Source: Lachnoclostridium phytofermentans ISDg
Lineage (GTDB): Bacteria > Bacillota > Clostridia > Lachnospirales > Lachnospiraceae
DNA length: 64,000 bases
Assembly: GCF_000018685.1 (NCBI RefSeq)
Contig: NC_010001.1
Span: 3,302,001-3,366,000, forward strand
Direction of reading: 5' to 3'
Positions 1-7,010 of the stretch are shown piece after piece. The translations under genes were made by a program, and so were the position numbers. The notes under the pieces are model-generated. The model had not been told where the DNA came from, ran no database searches, and saw only the letters and a list, made by a program, of their open reading frames with translations. The first letter of the stretch is position 1. Each line of letters starts with the position of its first letter.

Positions 1-375
1 TGCATCAACAGGATAACTTTCACTTAACGAAAGAGTGCTCATATCCATGGGATTTCCTAAACCATCTAGCGTTTGACCAAGCAATTCATCACCGACTTTT
101 ACAAGCAATGGTTCTTTTTTGTTTAATACCATACTACCAACACCAATACCTGTGATGTCATCGTATGGCATAAGCAAAAGTTTATCGTCTCGAAAGCCAA
201 TTACTTCTGCCTTCACTACTATGCTTTTGTCTTGTGAAATAATTTCGCAAAGGTCATTAACACTGGCGTCAGGCCCGATAGATTCCACCGTTAGTCCAAC
301 TACCTTTGTTACCTTACCCAAACGGTTTGCATATGATTTCATTAGAAGTTCTTCATACTTGTTAAAATCTATCAT
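1..375 (-). CDS. fliI: Flagellar export ATPase FliI, N-terminal part (cut by window edge)
   Basis: 125 codons are present, beginning at ATG 375 and running off the left edge. FliI is the F1-beta-like ATPase of the flagellar type III export apparatus; only its N-terminal beta-barrel region is seen here. The translation (start MIDFNKYEELL, later ITGIGVGSMVLN and LLGQTLDGLGNPMD) fits the FliI/SctN N-terminus, and the GLGNPMD stretch leads towards the ATPase core. The Walker A motif lies outside the window. It follows fliH in the expected fla-operon order, but a 216-bp gap filled by a structured repeat separates the two genes. Family call is firm. Confidence 0.93.
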   Translation of the reverse strand, partial: MIDFNKYEELLMKSYANRLGKVTKVVGLTVESIGPDASVNDLCEIISQDKSIVVKAEVIGFRDDKLLLMPYDDITGIGVGSMVLNKKEPLLVKVGDELLGQTLDGLGNPMDMSTLSLSESYPVDA

Positions 376-381
376 TATAAA

Positions 382-612
382 CTCCATTCTGTCACAATTC
401 TGCACACTTGAAATCATGTCTGTTTAGTAGATATATGTGCCGAAGAAGAAGCAGGCACAAGCAATGCATGAAATTCTATTCACACTTCCAAACATGCCCG
501 CTTAGTAGGCCGGATATATGTACCGAGGATTATGCAGGAACATATATCCGTGTGAAGTTTTAGAATTTCTTAGGCGGCGTCACTTGGCGCCTTAGAAATT
601 CTCTTCACACTT
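382..612 (-). repeat. Structured intergenic repeat, copy A (fliH-fliI gap), with an internally deleted tandem unit
   Basis: The core at 501-610 aligns without gaps to 18065-18174 at 94 of 110 positions. Read on the transcribed minus strand, the core has two stems: a long one at 550-610 (outer arms GTGTGAAG/CTTCACAC, inner arms GAATTTCTTAGGCG/CGCCTTAGAAATTC) and a shorter one around 517-544. A second, shortened unit at 422-485 keeps the head (TTTAGTAG, then TGTGCC...GGCACA) and the tail (GAAATTCTATTCACAC) but lacks the long stem. The end near fliI carries CTCCATTCTG, as in the two other copies. The element reaches into fliH and supplies its last codons. Confidence 0.8.
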
Positions 613-1476
613 ACCTGCCAGTAATTTCATGTCAGTCATTAAATTCTTTAATTGGACATCCAAACTACAATCAATGACACGACTATCTGTCTCTATTAGA
701 CACTGACCTTTGTTAAGAAGACGATCCTCCACAATTTCAAGTTCCGTATTCTCTTTCAGTTTCGAGGCAATTTCGTCTTTCTTAGAATGAACTGTTTCAA
801 AATCATCACGAGAAACTCGAATTAGGTAGGAGTTACTGTTTTCTATCGTAAGAAACTCCCGTTCAATCAAATGATAGATGATTTCCTTTTTATTCTCTAT
901 TAAAACTCCAGTAAAATGCTTCATAAAATTAAGAAATAAATCGATAAAGGAAGGTTCTAAATCTCTTACCTTTTGTTCATATTCTTCTTTCAAACGATTC
1001 TTTTCTGCATTTAATTCGTCAATTTTTTTCTGTTGCTCCACCAAAGCCTCTTGTAAGCCTTGTTCATATCCTTCTTGCTTTGCCTTTTGCACGATTTCAA
1101 TTTTTATCTTATCTGCATCAAGCTTTGCTTGATTTATCATATGAGCAACTTCAGATTTTGCCTGTTCAATAATCTGCTGTGATTGTTCCACCAGCTTACG
1201 ATTATTTTCAAGCATCTGCTCTTCTGATTGTCTAATCAAATCTTCTTCGTTTGGCTCATCTTCCTCTGATATTGCCTCAACTTTTATTGCTGACAACCCT
1301 TCGACAAATCCTTCCTTACCACACGCAATCTCGCTTGTGACTTCGGTTCTGTTTATTATACTGTCTAAAAACTTCTTAATATGTTCTTCCGATAGGGAAT
1401 TTGTATCAATTACCTTTTTTTCTTCTTCATACCGAATCGAATATGCCTTTATCACATTAGACAACGATCTCGTCAC
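592..1476 (-). CDS. fliH: Flagellar assembly protein FliH
   Basis: FliH is the stator-like regulator of the FliI export ATPase. The roughly 294-residue product is highly charged, with a long Glu/Lys/Gln-rich coiled coil (about residues 75-165, including EEQMLENNRKLVEQSQQ and repeated AKxEA patterns) and the usual FliH C-terminal domain. GTG 1476 is preferred because AGAGG lies 5 nt upstream; GTG 1482 would overlap that Shine-Dalgarno and TTG 1464 is an alternative. The start overlaps the fliG stop by about 20 nt, so translation is probably coupled. The last residues (Glu-Asn-Phe) and the stop codon lie inside the intergenic repeat, so the native C-terminus may have been altered. Confidence 0.88.
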   Translation of the reverse strand: MTRSLSNVIKAYSIRYEEEKKVIDTNSLSEEHIKKFLDSIINRTEVTSEIACGKEGFVEGLSAIKVEAISEEDEPNEEDLIRQSEEQMLENNRKLVEQSQQIIEQAKSEVAHMINQAKLDADKIKIEIVQKAKQEGYEQGLQEALVEQQKKIDELNAEKNRLKEEYEQKVRDLEPSFIDLFLNFMKHFTGVLIENKKEIIYHLIEREFLTIENSNSYLIRVSRDDFETVHSKKDEIASKLKENTELEIVEDRLLNKGQCLIETDSRVIDCSLDVQLKNLMTDMKLLAGKCEENF

Positions 1477-2476
1477 CCCCACCTCTGGAAATGATGATTT
1501 CAGCAGAGTCTTCCAGCTTTCTTATAATATTAACAATCTTCTGTTGAGCTTCTTCAACATCTTTAAGACGTACAGGTCCCATAAATTCCATATCTTCTCT
1601 AATCATTGCAGCAAGACGCTTACTTAAGTTATTGAAGATAATGCTCTGTACTTCTTCTGTTGTACTCTTAAGGGCAACTGCAAGCTCGTTGTTATCCACT
1701 TCACGAAGCACACGCTGTATGGATTTGTCATCAAGCGTAATAATATCTTCGAATACGAACATCTTCTTTCGAATTTCGTCTGCAAGTTCTGGTTCTTCGA
1801 GTTCCAAATTCTCCAGAATATGGCGCTCTGTACCACGGTCAACTGTATTTAAGATATCAACGATAGCATCGACACCACCTGCAATTGTGTAATCCTGATT
1901 TACCAAGGAGGATAACTTTCTCTCTAATACTCGCTCTACTTCTTTAATTACATCAGGTGACGTACGATCCATCTGAGCAATACGTTTTGCAACATCTGCC
2001 TGCTTATCAGGCGTTAACGATGAAATAATCGTTGCTGCCTGTCCTGAAGAAAGATAAGATAAAATAAGTGCTATAGTTTGTGGATGCTCGTCTTGAATAA
2101 AGTTTAATAATTGATTAGCATCTGTTTTTCTAACAAACTCGAACGGACGCACTTGTAAGGATGCAGTAAGTTTTCCAAGTACTTCTTTTGCTTTCTCTGC
2201 TCCCAAGGCTTTTTCAAGTAAGTCTTTCGCATAAGTAATACCACCCTCAGCAATATACTGCTGAGCAAGGCATACCTGATAGAATTCATCAAGAATCGCC
2301 TCCTTAGTAGAAGGAGCGATACTTCTTGTATTAGCTATCTCCAAGGTAAGTTGTTCAATTTCATCTTCTTTTAAATGCTTAAATATATTTGCTGAGCGTT
2401 CCGGTCCTAATGCAATCAGAAGGATTGCAGATTTTTGAACACCTGTAAATTCTGATGATACCTGCTTTAAAGCCAT
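1457..2476 (-). CDS. fliG: Flagellar motor switch protein FliG
   Basis: FliG is the rotor protein that contacts the MotA stator and sets torque and rotation direction; it sits on the MS ring with FliM and FliN. The 339-residue product has normal length. It starts SSEFTGVQKSAILLIALG, contains the middle-domain segment FIQDEHPQTIALILSYL (about residues 126-142), and ends with the charged C-terminal domain carrying FVFEDIITLDDKSIQRVLRE and MEFMGPVRLKDVEEAQQKI. These are FliG hallmarks. The start is ATG 2476 behind AAGGAGG. The gene sits 15 bp after fliF and overlaps fliH. Confidence 0.97.
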   Translation of the reverse strand: MALKQVSSEFTGVQKSAILLIALGPERSANIFKHLKEDEIEQLTLEIANTRSIAPSTKEAILDEFYQVCLAQQYIAEGGITYAKDLLEKALGAEKAKEVLGKLTASLQVRPFEFVRKTDANQLLNFIQDEHPQTIALILSYLSSGQAATIISSLTPDKQADVAKRIAQMDRTSPDVIKEVERVLERKLSSLVNQDYTIAGGVDAIVDILNTVDRGTERHILENLELEEPELADEIRKKMFVFEDIITLDDKSIQRVLREVDNNELAVALKSTTEEVQSIIFNNLSKRLAAMIREDMEFMGPVRLKDVEEAQQKIVNIIRKLEDSAEIIISRGGGDEIVV

Positions 2477-2491
2477 ATCTTTCCTCCTTAA

Positions 2492-4087
2492 TCAACCCCA
2501 ACCGTCTGTTAACCAATTACGAAGCAAATTAGCAACTGCTTCTGGATTTTCATCCACGAATTTTTCAATCATACGTCTGGTCTCTGATTTTTCACTAAAT
2601 TCAATATCATCTAAGGATTGATTTTCTTTTGTAGTAGCTAATAGCTGCTCTACTGATAATTCCGGTTCAATTTCGGTTACCTCTACCGGTGCCATACCAC
2701 GGAATACCACAAAGATCAATAGACCTAAAATTAATGCTGCAAGTATAATCTCAAGTATTAACTGCCAGTTTACATCAGACTTTGGTGTTGGGATAAAGTT
2801 CGGAACTTCCCACATAATCAGAGAAATATTATTCTCATTAAGTCCAGTTGCATTTGCAAACAAAGTATAATATTCTTTGCTTACATCTAGTTGTTTTGGT
2901 TCACTGTTATTAAGTACATATTCCTCAAAGGTCGTTCCATTTAAAAGACCCAAGAGTTTTAAATCTTCTTCTTTGATATCCTTCACACGTTTTAACGCGA
3001 TTGCAACCTTTGACGTATCGACATTTACAATACCCCAGCCCTTTAGCGTCTTGGTAAGTTTCTCACTAGGAAGATAAGAAATATTTAATTCATCATAACT
3101 GCTTTTACCGGATTTCTCAGTCTGTATGTAGTAATCGGTATCTGTATTTGAGTCAGTTCCTGGAATATCTCCGTTAGAACCTTGATTTTCTGACGATATT
3201 TTTTGATAAGATTGATATAACCCTTGCTCTAAACCTTCTCCTGCAAAATACTCACGAATTTCTTCTGTAGTCTTATCAAAATTTATATCAAGTGCGAAAC
3301 TTGGCTCTACATAATCAAAACCGTTCATTAATCCAAAGCGCACTACTCTTTCAGTGTAATCACCTAATACCGCCTGACGAAACTCTAAGTTTTTATTTGT
3401 GTATTCACTCTCTTCATCTTCTGGTCCATTGTATAGTAAATTACCATACTGATCGATTACTTTAACCTTATTCGTAGTTTCATTTCCTAAACTATTTGCA
3501 ACAGTAATTGCAATAGCCTCCGCAGAGGATTTTTTAAATTTACTATTAATTGTAAGAAAGATACTACAACTAATTTCTTTTTCTTGTTCTAGAATACTAG
3601 ATCTTTTATCGGAAGGTAAATAACTGATTCTTGCATCATCTATTCCTTCCTGTTTCTTTAATAACTCTTCTAAATCACCTTGGTAATATAGATGAAGCTT
3701 TGTTTGCTTGTCATAGTTCGTGGTAGACATATCGTTGTTTAGTAATTGTTCTAAGCTTAACTTTGCTTTCGAAGCAATTTCACTATCCGCAATTAATAAC
3801 TTTGCCTCTGTCTTTTTCGAATTATCTACTAAGACTGTTACACCATCGTCTTTCAATTGATAAGCGATGCCGTTCTCCTTAAGAATATCAATTGCTTGTG
3901 ACGCCGTTTTGGTATCCTCAAGTTTTATGAGCTCTACATATTCCGTTCTGCCAAGTAGAAAGATAAGAAGTAATAAAGCGCAGATAACGGAACTAACTAC
4001 GCTAATAATAATTATTTTTTGCTTCTTACTATATTTCTTCCATATTTCTAATAAGCGAACAGGTATCTGTTTTATTCGTTCCTGCAT
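2492..4087 (-). CDS. fliF: Flagellar MS-ring protein FliF
   Basis: FliF forms the membrane-embedded MS ring that anchors the rotor and houses the export gate. The 531-residue product has an N-terminal transmembrane segment (about residues 25-46, IIIISVVSSVICALLLLIFLL), a YscJ/FliF periplasmic domain beginning near TEYVELIKLEDTKTASQAID, a Ser/Thr/Asn-rich variable loop near residues 300-320, and a second transmembrane segment near residues 440-462. The C-terminal tail (VANLLRNWLTDGW) is the FliG-binding element. Length and layout are typical. It begins 17 bp after fliE; GAGGG before ATG 4087 is a plausible ribosome site. Confidence 0.96.
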   Translation of the reverse strand: MQERIKQIPVRLLEIWKKYSKKQKIIIISVVSSVICALLLLIFLLGRTEYVELIKLEDTKTASQAIDILKENGIAYQLKDDGVTVLVDNSKKTEAKLLIADSEIASKAKLSLEQLLNNDMSTTNYDKQTKLHLYYQGDLEELLKKQEGIDDARISYLPSDKRSSILEQEKEISCSIFLTINSKFKKSSAEAIAITVANSLGNETTNKVKVIDQYGNLLYNGPEDEESEYTNKNLEFRQAVLGDYTERVVRFGLMNGFDYVEPSFALDINFDKTTEEIREYFAGEGLEQGLYQSYQKISSENQGSNGDIPGTDSNTDTDYYIQTEKSGKSSYDELNISYLPSEKLTKTLKGWGIVNVDTSKVAIALKRVKDIKEEDLKLLGLLNGTTFEEYVLNNSEPKQLDVSKEYYTLFANATGLNENNISLIMWEVPNFIPTPKSDVNWQLILEIILAALILGLLIFVVFRGMAPVEVTEIEPELSVEQLLATTKENQSLDDIEFSEKSETRRMIEKFVDENPEAVANLLRNWLTDGWG

Positions 4088-4104
4088 TATTTAACCCTCG
4101 TATG

Positions 4105-4425
4105 CTAAAATTGTAGTTGCATAATCTCCTTGTATGCATCCAAAACCGCGTTGCGAACTGCTACGGTATATTGCAAAGAAATACTTGCTTTGGTCTGCGC
4201 TATCTGCAAGTCATGAGTACTATTTGTTACCCCCATCGCATAATCCATTGCTGCCTGTTCTGCTTGATCTGTATACGCTTGTGTTTCTTTTACCATATCA
4301 AGTGCAGACTGAAACATCGTCTCAAATGTTTGATTACGATTTTTAATTGCACTCTCAGAACCATTTACGATTCCATTTTTAAGAGAGCCAAGTCCCTGAA
4401 CAGATGAAATACTAGTGATATCCAT
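4105..4425 (-). CDS. fliE: Flagellar hook-basal body complex protein FliE
   Basis: FliE links the MS ring to the proximal rod and is one of the first substrates of the flagellar export apparatus. The 106-residue product is the normal size. It has the FliE C-terminal signature (FETMFQSALDMVKETQAY, later LQIAQTKASISLQYTVAVRN and the ending AYKEIMQLQF). There is no signal peptide, as expected for type III export. It lies between flgC and fliF with short gaps (20 and 17 bp), in the canonical operon order. Confidence 0.95.
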   Translation of the reverse strand: MDITSISSVQGLGSLKNGIVNGSESAIKNRNQTFETMFQSALDMVKETQAYTDQAEQAAMDYAMGVTNSTHDLQIAQTKASISLQYTVAVRNAVLDAYKEIMQLQF

Positions 4426-4445
4426 TGTTATCCCCTTTCCCTATT

Positions 4446-4898
4446 TTACTTGCCTACTTCAAGACCTTTTAAAAGCATATTTTTTGTAGCGTTAAAAGCT
4501 GTAACATTCGCTTCATAAGAACGTGTTGCACTGATTAAGTTTGTCATTTCAGTCACCGTATTTACATTCGGCATGGTTACATATCCGTCTTGATCTGCAT
4601 CCGGGTGGGATGGATTGTACACTCTTTTCATTGCTGTTACATGATCTTCTACAATTGCGGTAACCTTAACGCCATTCCCCTGCGTGTCAGAAGCTTTACT
4701 AGCAGCTTTTTGTGCTAATACAGTACCAAAGCTACCAGATTCTCTTTCTGAAAATACAACTGTTTTTCTGCGATACGGATTACCATTTTCATCTCTCGTA
4801 GTTTCTACGTTTGCAATATTCTGAGAGATAATATCCATTCTAAGTCGTTGAGCCGACATACCACTCGCACTAATATTCATGCCATTAAAAATAGACAT
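4446..4898 (-). CDS. flgC: Flagellar basal-body rod protein FlgC
   Basis: FlgC is a proximal rod subunit exported through the flagellar type III system. The 150-residue product opens with the conserved rod N-terminus (MNISASGMSAQRLRMDIIS QNIAN region, about residues 6-27), has YVTMPNVNTVTEMTNLISA near residues 105-124, and ends with the conserved coiled-coil rod motif (RSYEANVTAFNATKNMLLK). Length is typical. It lies 16 bp after flgB and 20 bp before fliE. Confidence 0.96.
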   Translation of the reverse strand: MSIFNGMNISASGMSAQRLRMDIISQNIANVETTRDENGNPYRRKTVVFSERESGSFGTVLAQKAASKASDTQGNGVKVTAIVEDHVTAMKRVYNPSHPDADQDGYVTMPNVNTVTEMTNLISATRSYEANVTAFNATKNMLLKGLEVGK

Positions 4899-4914
4899 TA
4901 CATTACCCCCCTAA

Positions 4915-5301
4915 TTATCTTGATAACACCATTCTAAGGCGTTGAAATTCCTCAGTCATAGTTTGTAATAATGTGTAATAACGAATTTGATTTTCTGCCA
5001 CATATCCTTCTTCTACATCAACATCTACGTTATTACCATCGTATCGATAACTTAAATTTGCTCTGTCTGTGTATATTGAACCATCCAGTTTTGATAGATT
5101 GGCTTTTGCAACTCGTTTATCCAAATCCTCGTCCCCTTTTAATTCCTTTTTCAAATACGATTCAAAGTTTAAATCTTTACGTTTGTAGTTCGGCGTATCA
5201 TTGTTGGCTAAATTATTAGATAACAGCTCCTGACGTATCACACTGGCATCTGCAGCTTTATTCAGCATGTTTATATAACCGAATGCGTTCGAACCAATCA
5301 T
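4915..5301 (-). CDS. flgB: Flagellar basal-body rod protein FlgB
   Basis: FlgB is the rod subunit next to FliE at the base of the flagellum. The 128-residue product contains the rod-family N-terminal signature (QELLSNNLANNDTPNYKRKD, about residues 24-43) and a C-terminal helix (YTLLQTMTEEFQRLRMVLS). It is the first gene of the flgB-flgC-fliE-fliF-fliG-fliH-fliI run. A GAGGGAG ribosome site precedes ATG 5301. A SigA-like promoter candidate sits about 100 bp upstream, and codY lies further upstream on the same strand, as in Bacillus. Confidence 0.96.
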   Translation of the reverse strand: MIGSNAFGYINMLNKAADASVIRQELLSNNLANNDTPNYKRKDLNFESYLKKELKGDEDLDKRVAKANLSKLDGSIYTDRANLSYRYDGNNVDVDVEEGYVAENQIRYYTLLQTMTEEFQRLRMVLSR

Positions 5302-5853
5302 TTTTTCTCCCTCTTTCTATCTAGGCACTACGGCCCTAGTAATTTTTTTACAATTTTAAAATACATTCCATAAGCTTTCGCATAGATGTTTTTCCAATAT
5401 TATGATTGTCTGACATTTTATTCAATAATCTTTTACTATTATAAATAAACGCCCAAAAAAACACAAGGTATATTTAAAATAAATGAAGAATAACACTAGA
5501 TTTTGTATTTTTTAGTAAATTAATGAATCTTTTTGTCGTATAAACGAATTATAATATTTCTGACAACTTTTAAAAATAAGTAATATGGACTATTAAAACT
5601 TCCTTACGATATTATTACGGAAAAAGATCAGCAAAACCTACTGTTTCATAAATTGATTAAAATTACAATAACTACTTTTTTCCTATATAATTTTCGTATA
5701 TTATTTCAAACAATTTGGCTAATAAATGATTTTTTATTCAATTTTATCAATCAAATGAAATAATTCTGATAAATGAAACTAATTGTATTTCTACAAATAC
5801 CTGATGTAAAGTAATTGCACTTCTACAATTACCTGATTATGTAAAGTAATACT
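5302..5853. other. Gene-free AT-rich spacer between flgB and the codY terminator
   Basis: About 550 bp with no credible reading frame on either strand. It holds the flgB promoter candidate. Two similar phrases (ttctacaa followed by atacctga or ttacctga) occur near 5790-5835. No RNA gene is recognisable. Confidence 0.6.
5397..5425 (-). promoter_or_regulatory. Candidate SigA promoter of the flgB operon
   Basis: On the minus strand, -35 TTGAAT (5420-5425) is separated by 17 bp from -10 TAATAT (5397-5402). It lies about 100 bp before flgB and downstream of the codY terminator, so it could start the fla operon. The region is very AT-rich, so a chance match is possible. Confidence 0.45.
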
Positions 5854-5890
5854 CAAAAAAACAGACTCATAAGTTGCCTTATAAGTCTGT
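5854..5890 (-). terminator. Rho-independent terminator after codY
   Basis: On the minus strand a 12-bp stem with one mismatch (arms 5861-5873 and 5878-5890) has a 4-nt loop and is followed by a run of seven T. It lies 25 bp past the codY stop and separates codY from the fla operon. Confidence 0.85.
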
Positions 5891-5915
5891 TATGATTTAT
5901 TGCATCTGTCATGAT

Positions 5916-6683
5916 TTATTGCATCTTTTTTAATTCATCAAAAACTACATCATTGAGAACTTTAATATAAGTTCCCTTCATACCAGAAGATCTGGATTCA
6001 ATAACGCCTGCACTCTCAAATTTTCTAAGTGCATTCACAATAACAGATCTTGTAATACCTACACGGTCTGCAATCTTGCTGGCAACTAAGATACCTTCAT
6101 TTCCTTCTAGTTCATCAAATATATGAGTGATCGCTTCCAATTCAGAGAAAGAAAGTGTGCTAATCGCAGATCGTACAATATGTACCTTTCTGTTTTCTTC
6201 CGCATTTTCTTCATTCACGGAACGCATCATCTCAAGCCCTACTACAGTAGTACCATACTCACTTAAAATTATGTCGTCAATTGAATATTGGTCTTTGTTC
6301 TTATATAAGAACAAGGTTCCAAGTCTCTCACCGGCGATGTCGATTGGTGTAATAATTGCCTGATAATCATTCACACCGTCAAATTCAAAACCTAAGGTTG
6401 CTAAATTTACATTTTCTTTTGTTGATAAAATGTTGAGTAGACGTTCATTCAACATACCGTCGATGTAGCCACCTACTGAATCTTTGATCAATTCACTGAT
6501 TGGAGTAATATCCGTTCTGTTTTTAATTCCTAGTACTTTTCCCTTCTTGCTAATCACAAGAATATTGGACTCTAAAATGTCACTAAGTACGGAACAAATA
6601 TCATTAAATACTACCTTGTGTGAGTTATTATTGTGCAATAACTTATTAATTTTTCTGGTTTTATCCAACAATTGTACGCTCAT
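5916..6683 (-). CDS. codY: GTP- and branched-chain-amino-acid-sensing repressor CodY
   Basis: CodY is the global nutritional regulator of low-GC Gram-positives; it binds DNA when GTP and branched-chain amino acids are plentiful. The 255-residue product has an N-terminal GAF-type sensor domain (start VQLLDKTRKINKLLHN; GERLGTLFLYK near residue 120) and the conserved C-terminal winged helix (ASKIADRVGITRSVIVNALR at about 201-220, then GMKGTYIKVLN). Length matches the family. The gene sits between topA and flgB, similar to the Bacillus order, but without trmFO, xerC or hslVU in between. It has its own terminator. Confidence 0.98.
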   Translation of the reverse strand: MSVQLLDKTRKINKLLHNNNSHKVVFNDICSVLSDILESNILVISKKGKVLGIKNRTDITPISELIKDSVGGYIDGMLNERLLNILSTKENVNLATLGFEFDGVNDYQAIITPIDIAGERLGTLFLYKNKDQYSIDDIILSEYGTTVVGLEMMRSVNEENAEENRKVHIVRSAISTLSFSELEAITHIFDELEGNEGILVASKIADRVGITRSVIVNALRKFESAGVIESRSSGMKGTYIKVLNDVVFDELKKMQ

Positions 6684-7010
6684 GTAAGAACCCCCGTGAC
6701 CTTATTTTGGCCTAATTCATAACATACATTTCACATGTGGTATAATATACCTTTAGTCTTGTTACATTCTATCACATTCTTTTTTAAAAAACAATAGTAA
6801 ATTTCTTATTTTGACACACATTTCATAATTTTGTTTCTGTTATTTTTTAAAAGTTGAGACTTTTTGAAAAAAAATGAGATTGTAGCTAATTCTCTTACAA
6901 TCTCATTATAAACCATTTTGCAAGTGAAAGTTTTCTAAAAAGTCCGAAGTTATCTCTCATTTACTAATGATTTTGTATCATTCTTACTATTGCTCTTTCT
7001 TTTCAGACTT
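6684..7010. other. codY upstream region and topA 3' region
   Basis: This 327-bp gap contains the topA terminator (6867-6906) and the codY leader. A small dyad, GGTATATTATACC, lies near 6740-6752 on the minus strand and includes a possible -10 for codY; no convincing -35 at the right distance was found. No gene is visible. Confidence 0.5.
6867..6906 (-). terminator. Rho-independent terminator after topA
   Basis: An 11-bp perfect stem (ATGAGATTGTA/TACAATCTCAT) on the minus strand is followed by eight T. It lies about 105 bp past the topA stop. Confidence 0.8.

Noticed and set aside
5397..5425. A SigD-type flagellar promoter before flgB
   Set aside because: No TAAA-N15-GCCGATAA-like pair was found; only a SigA-like candidate fits.
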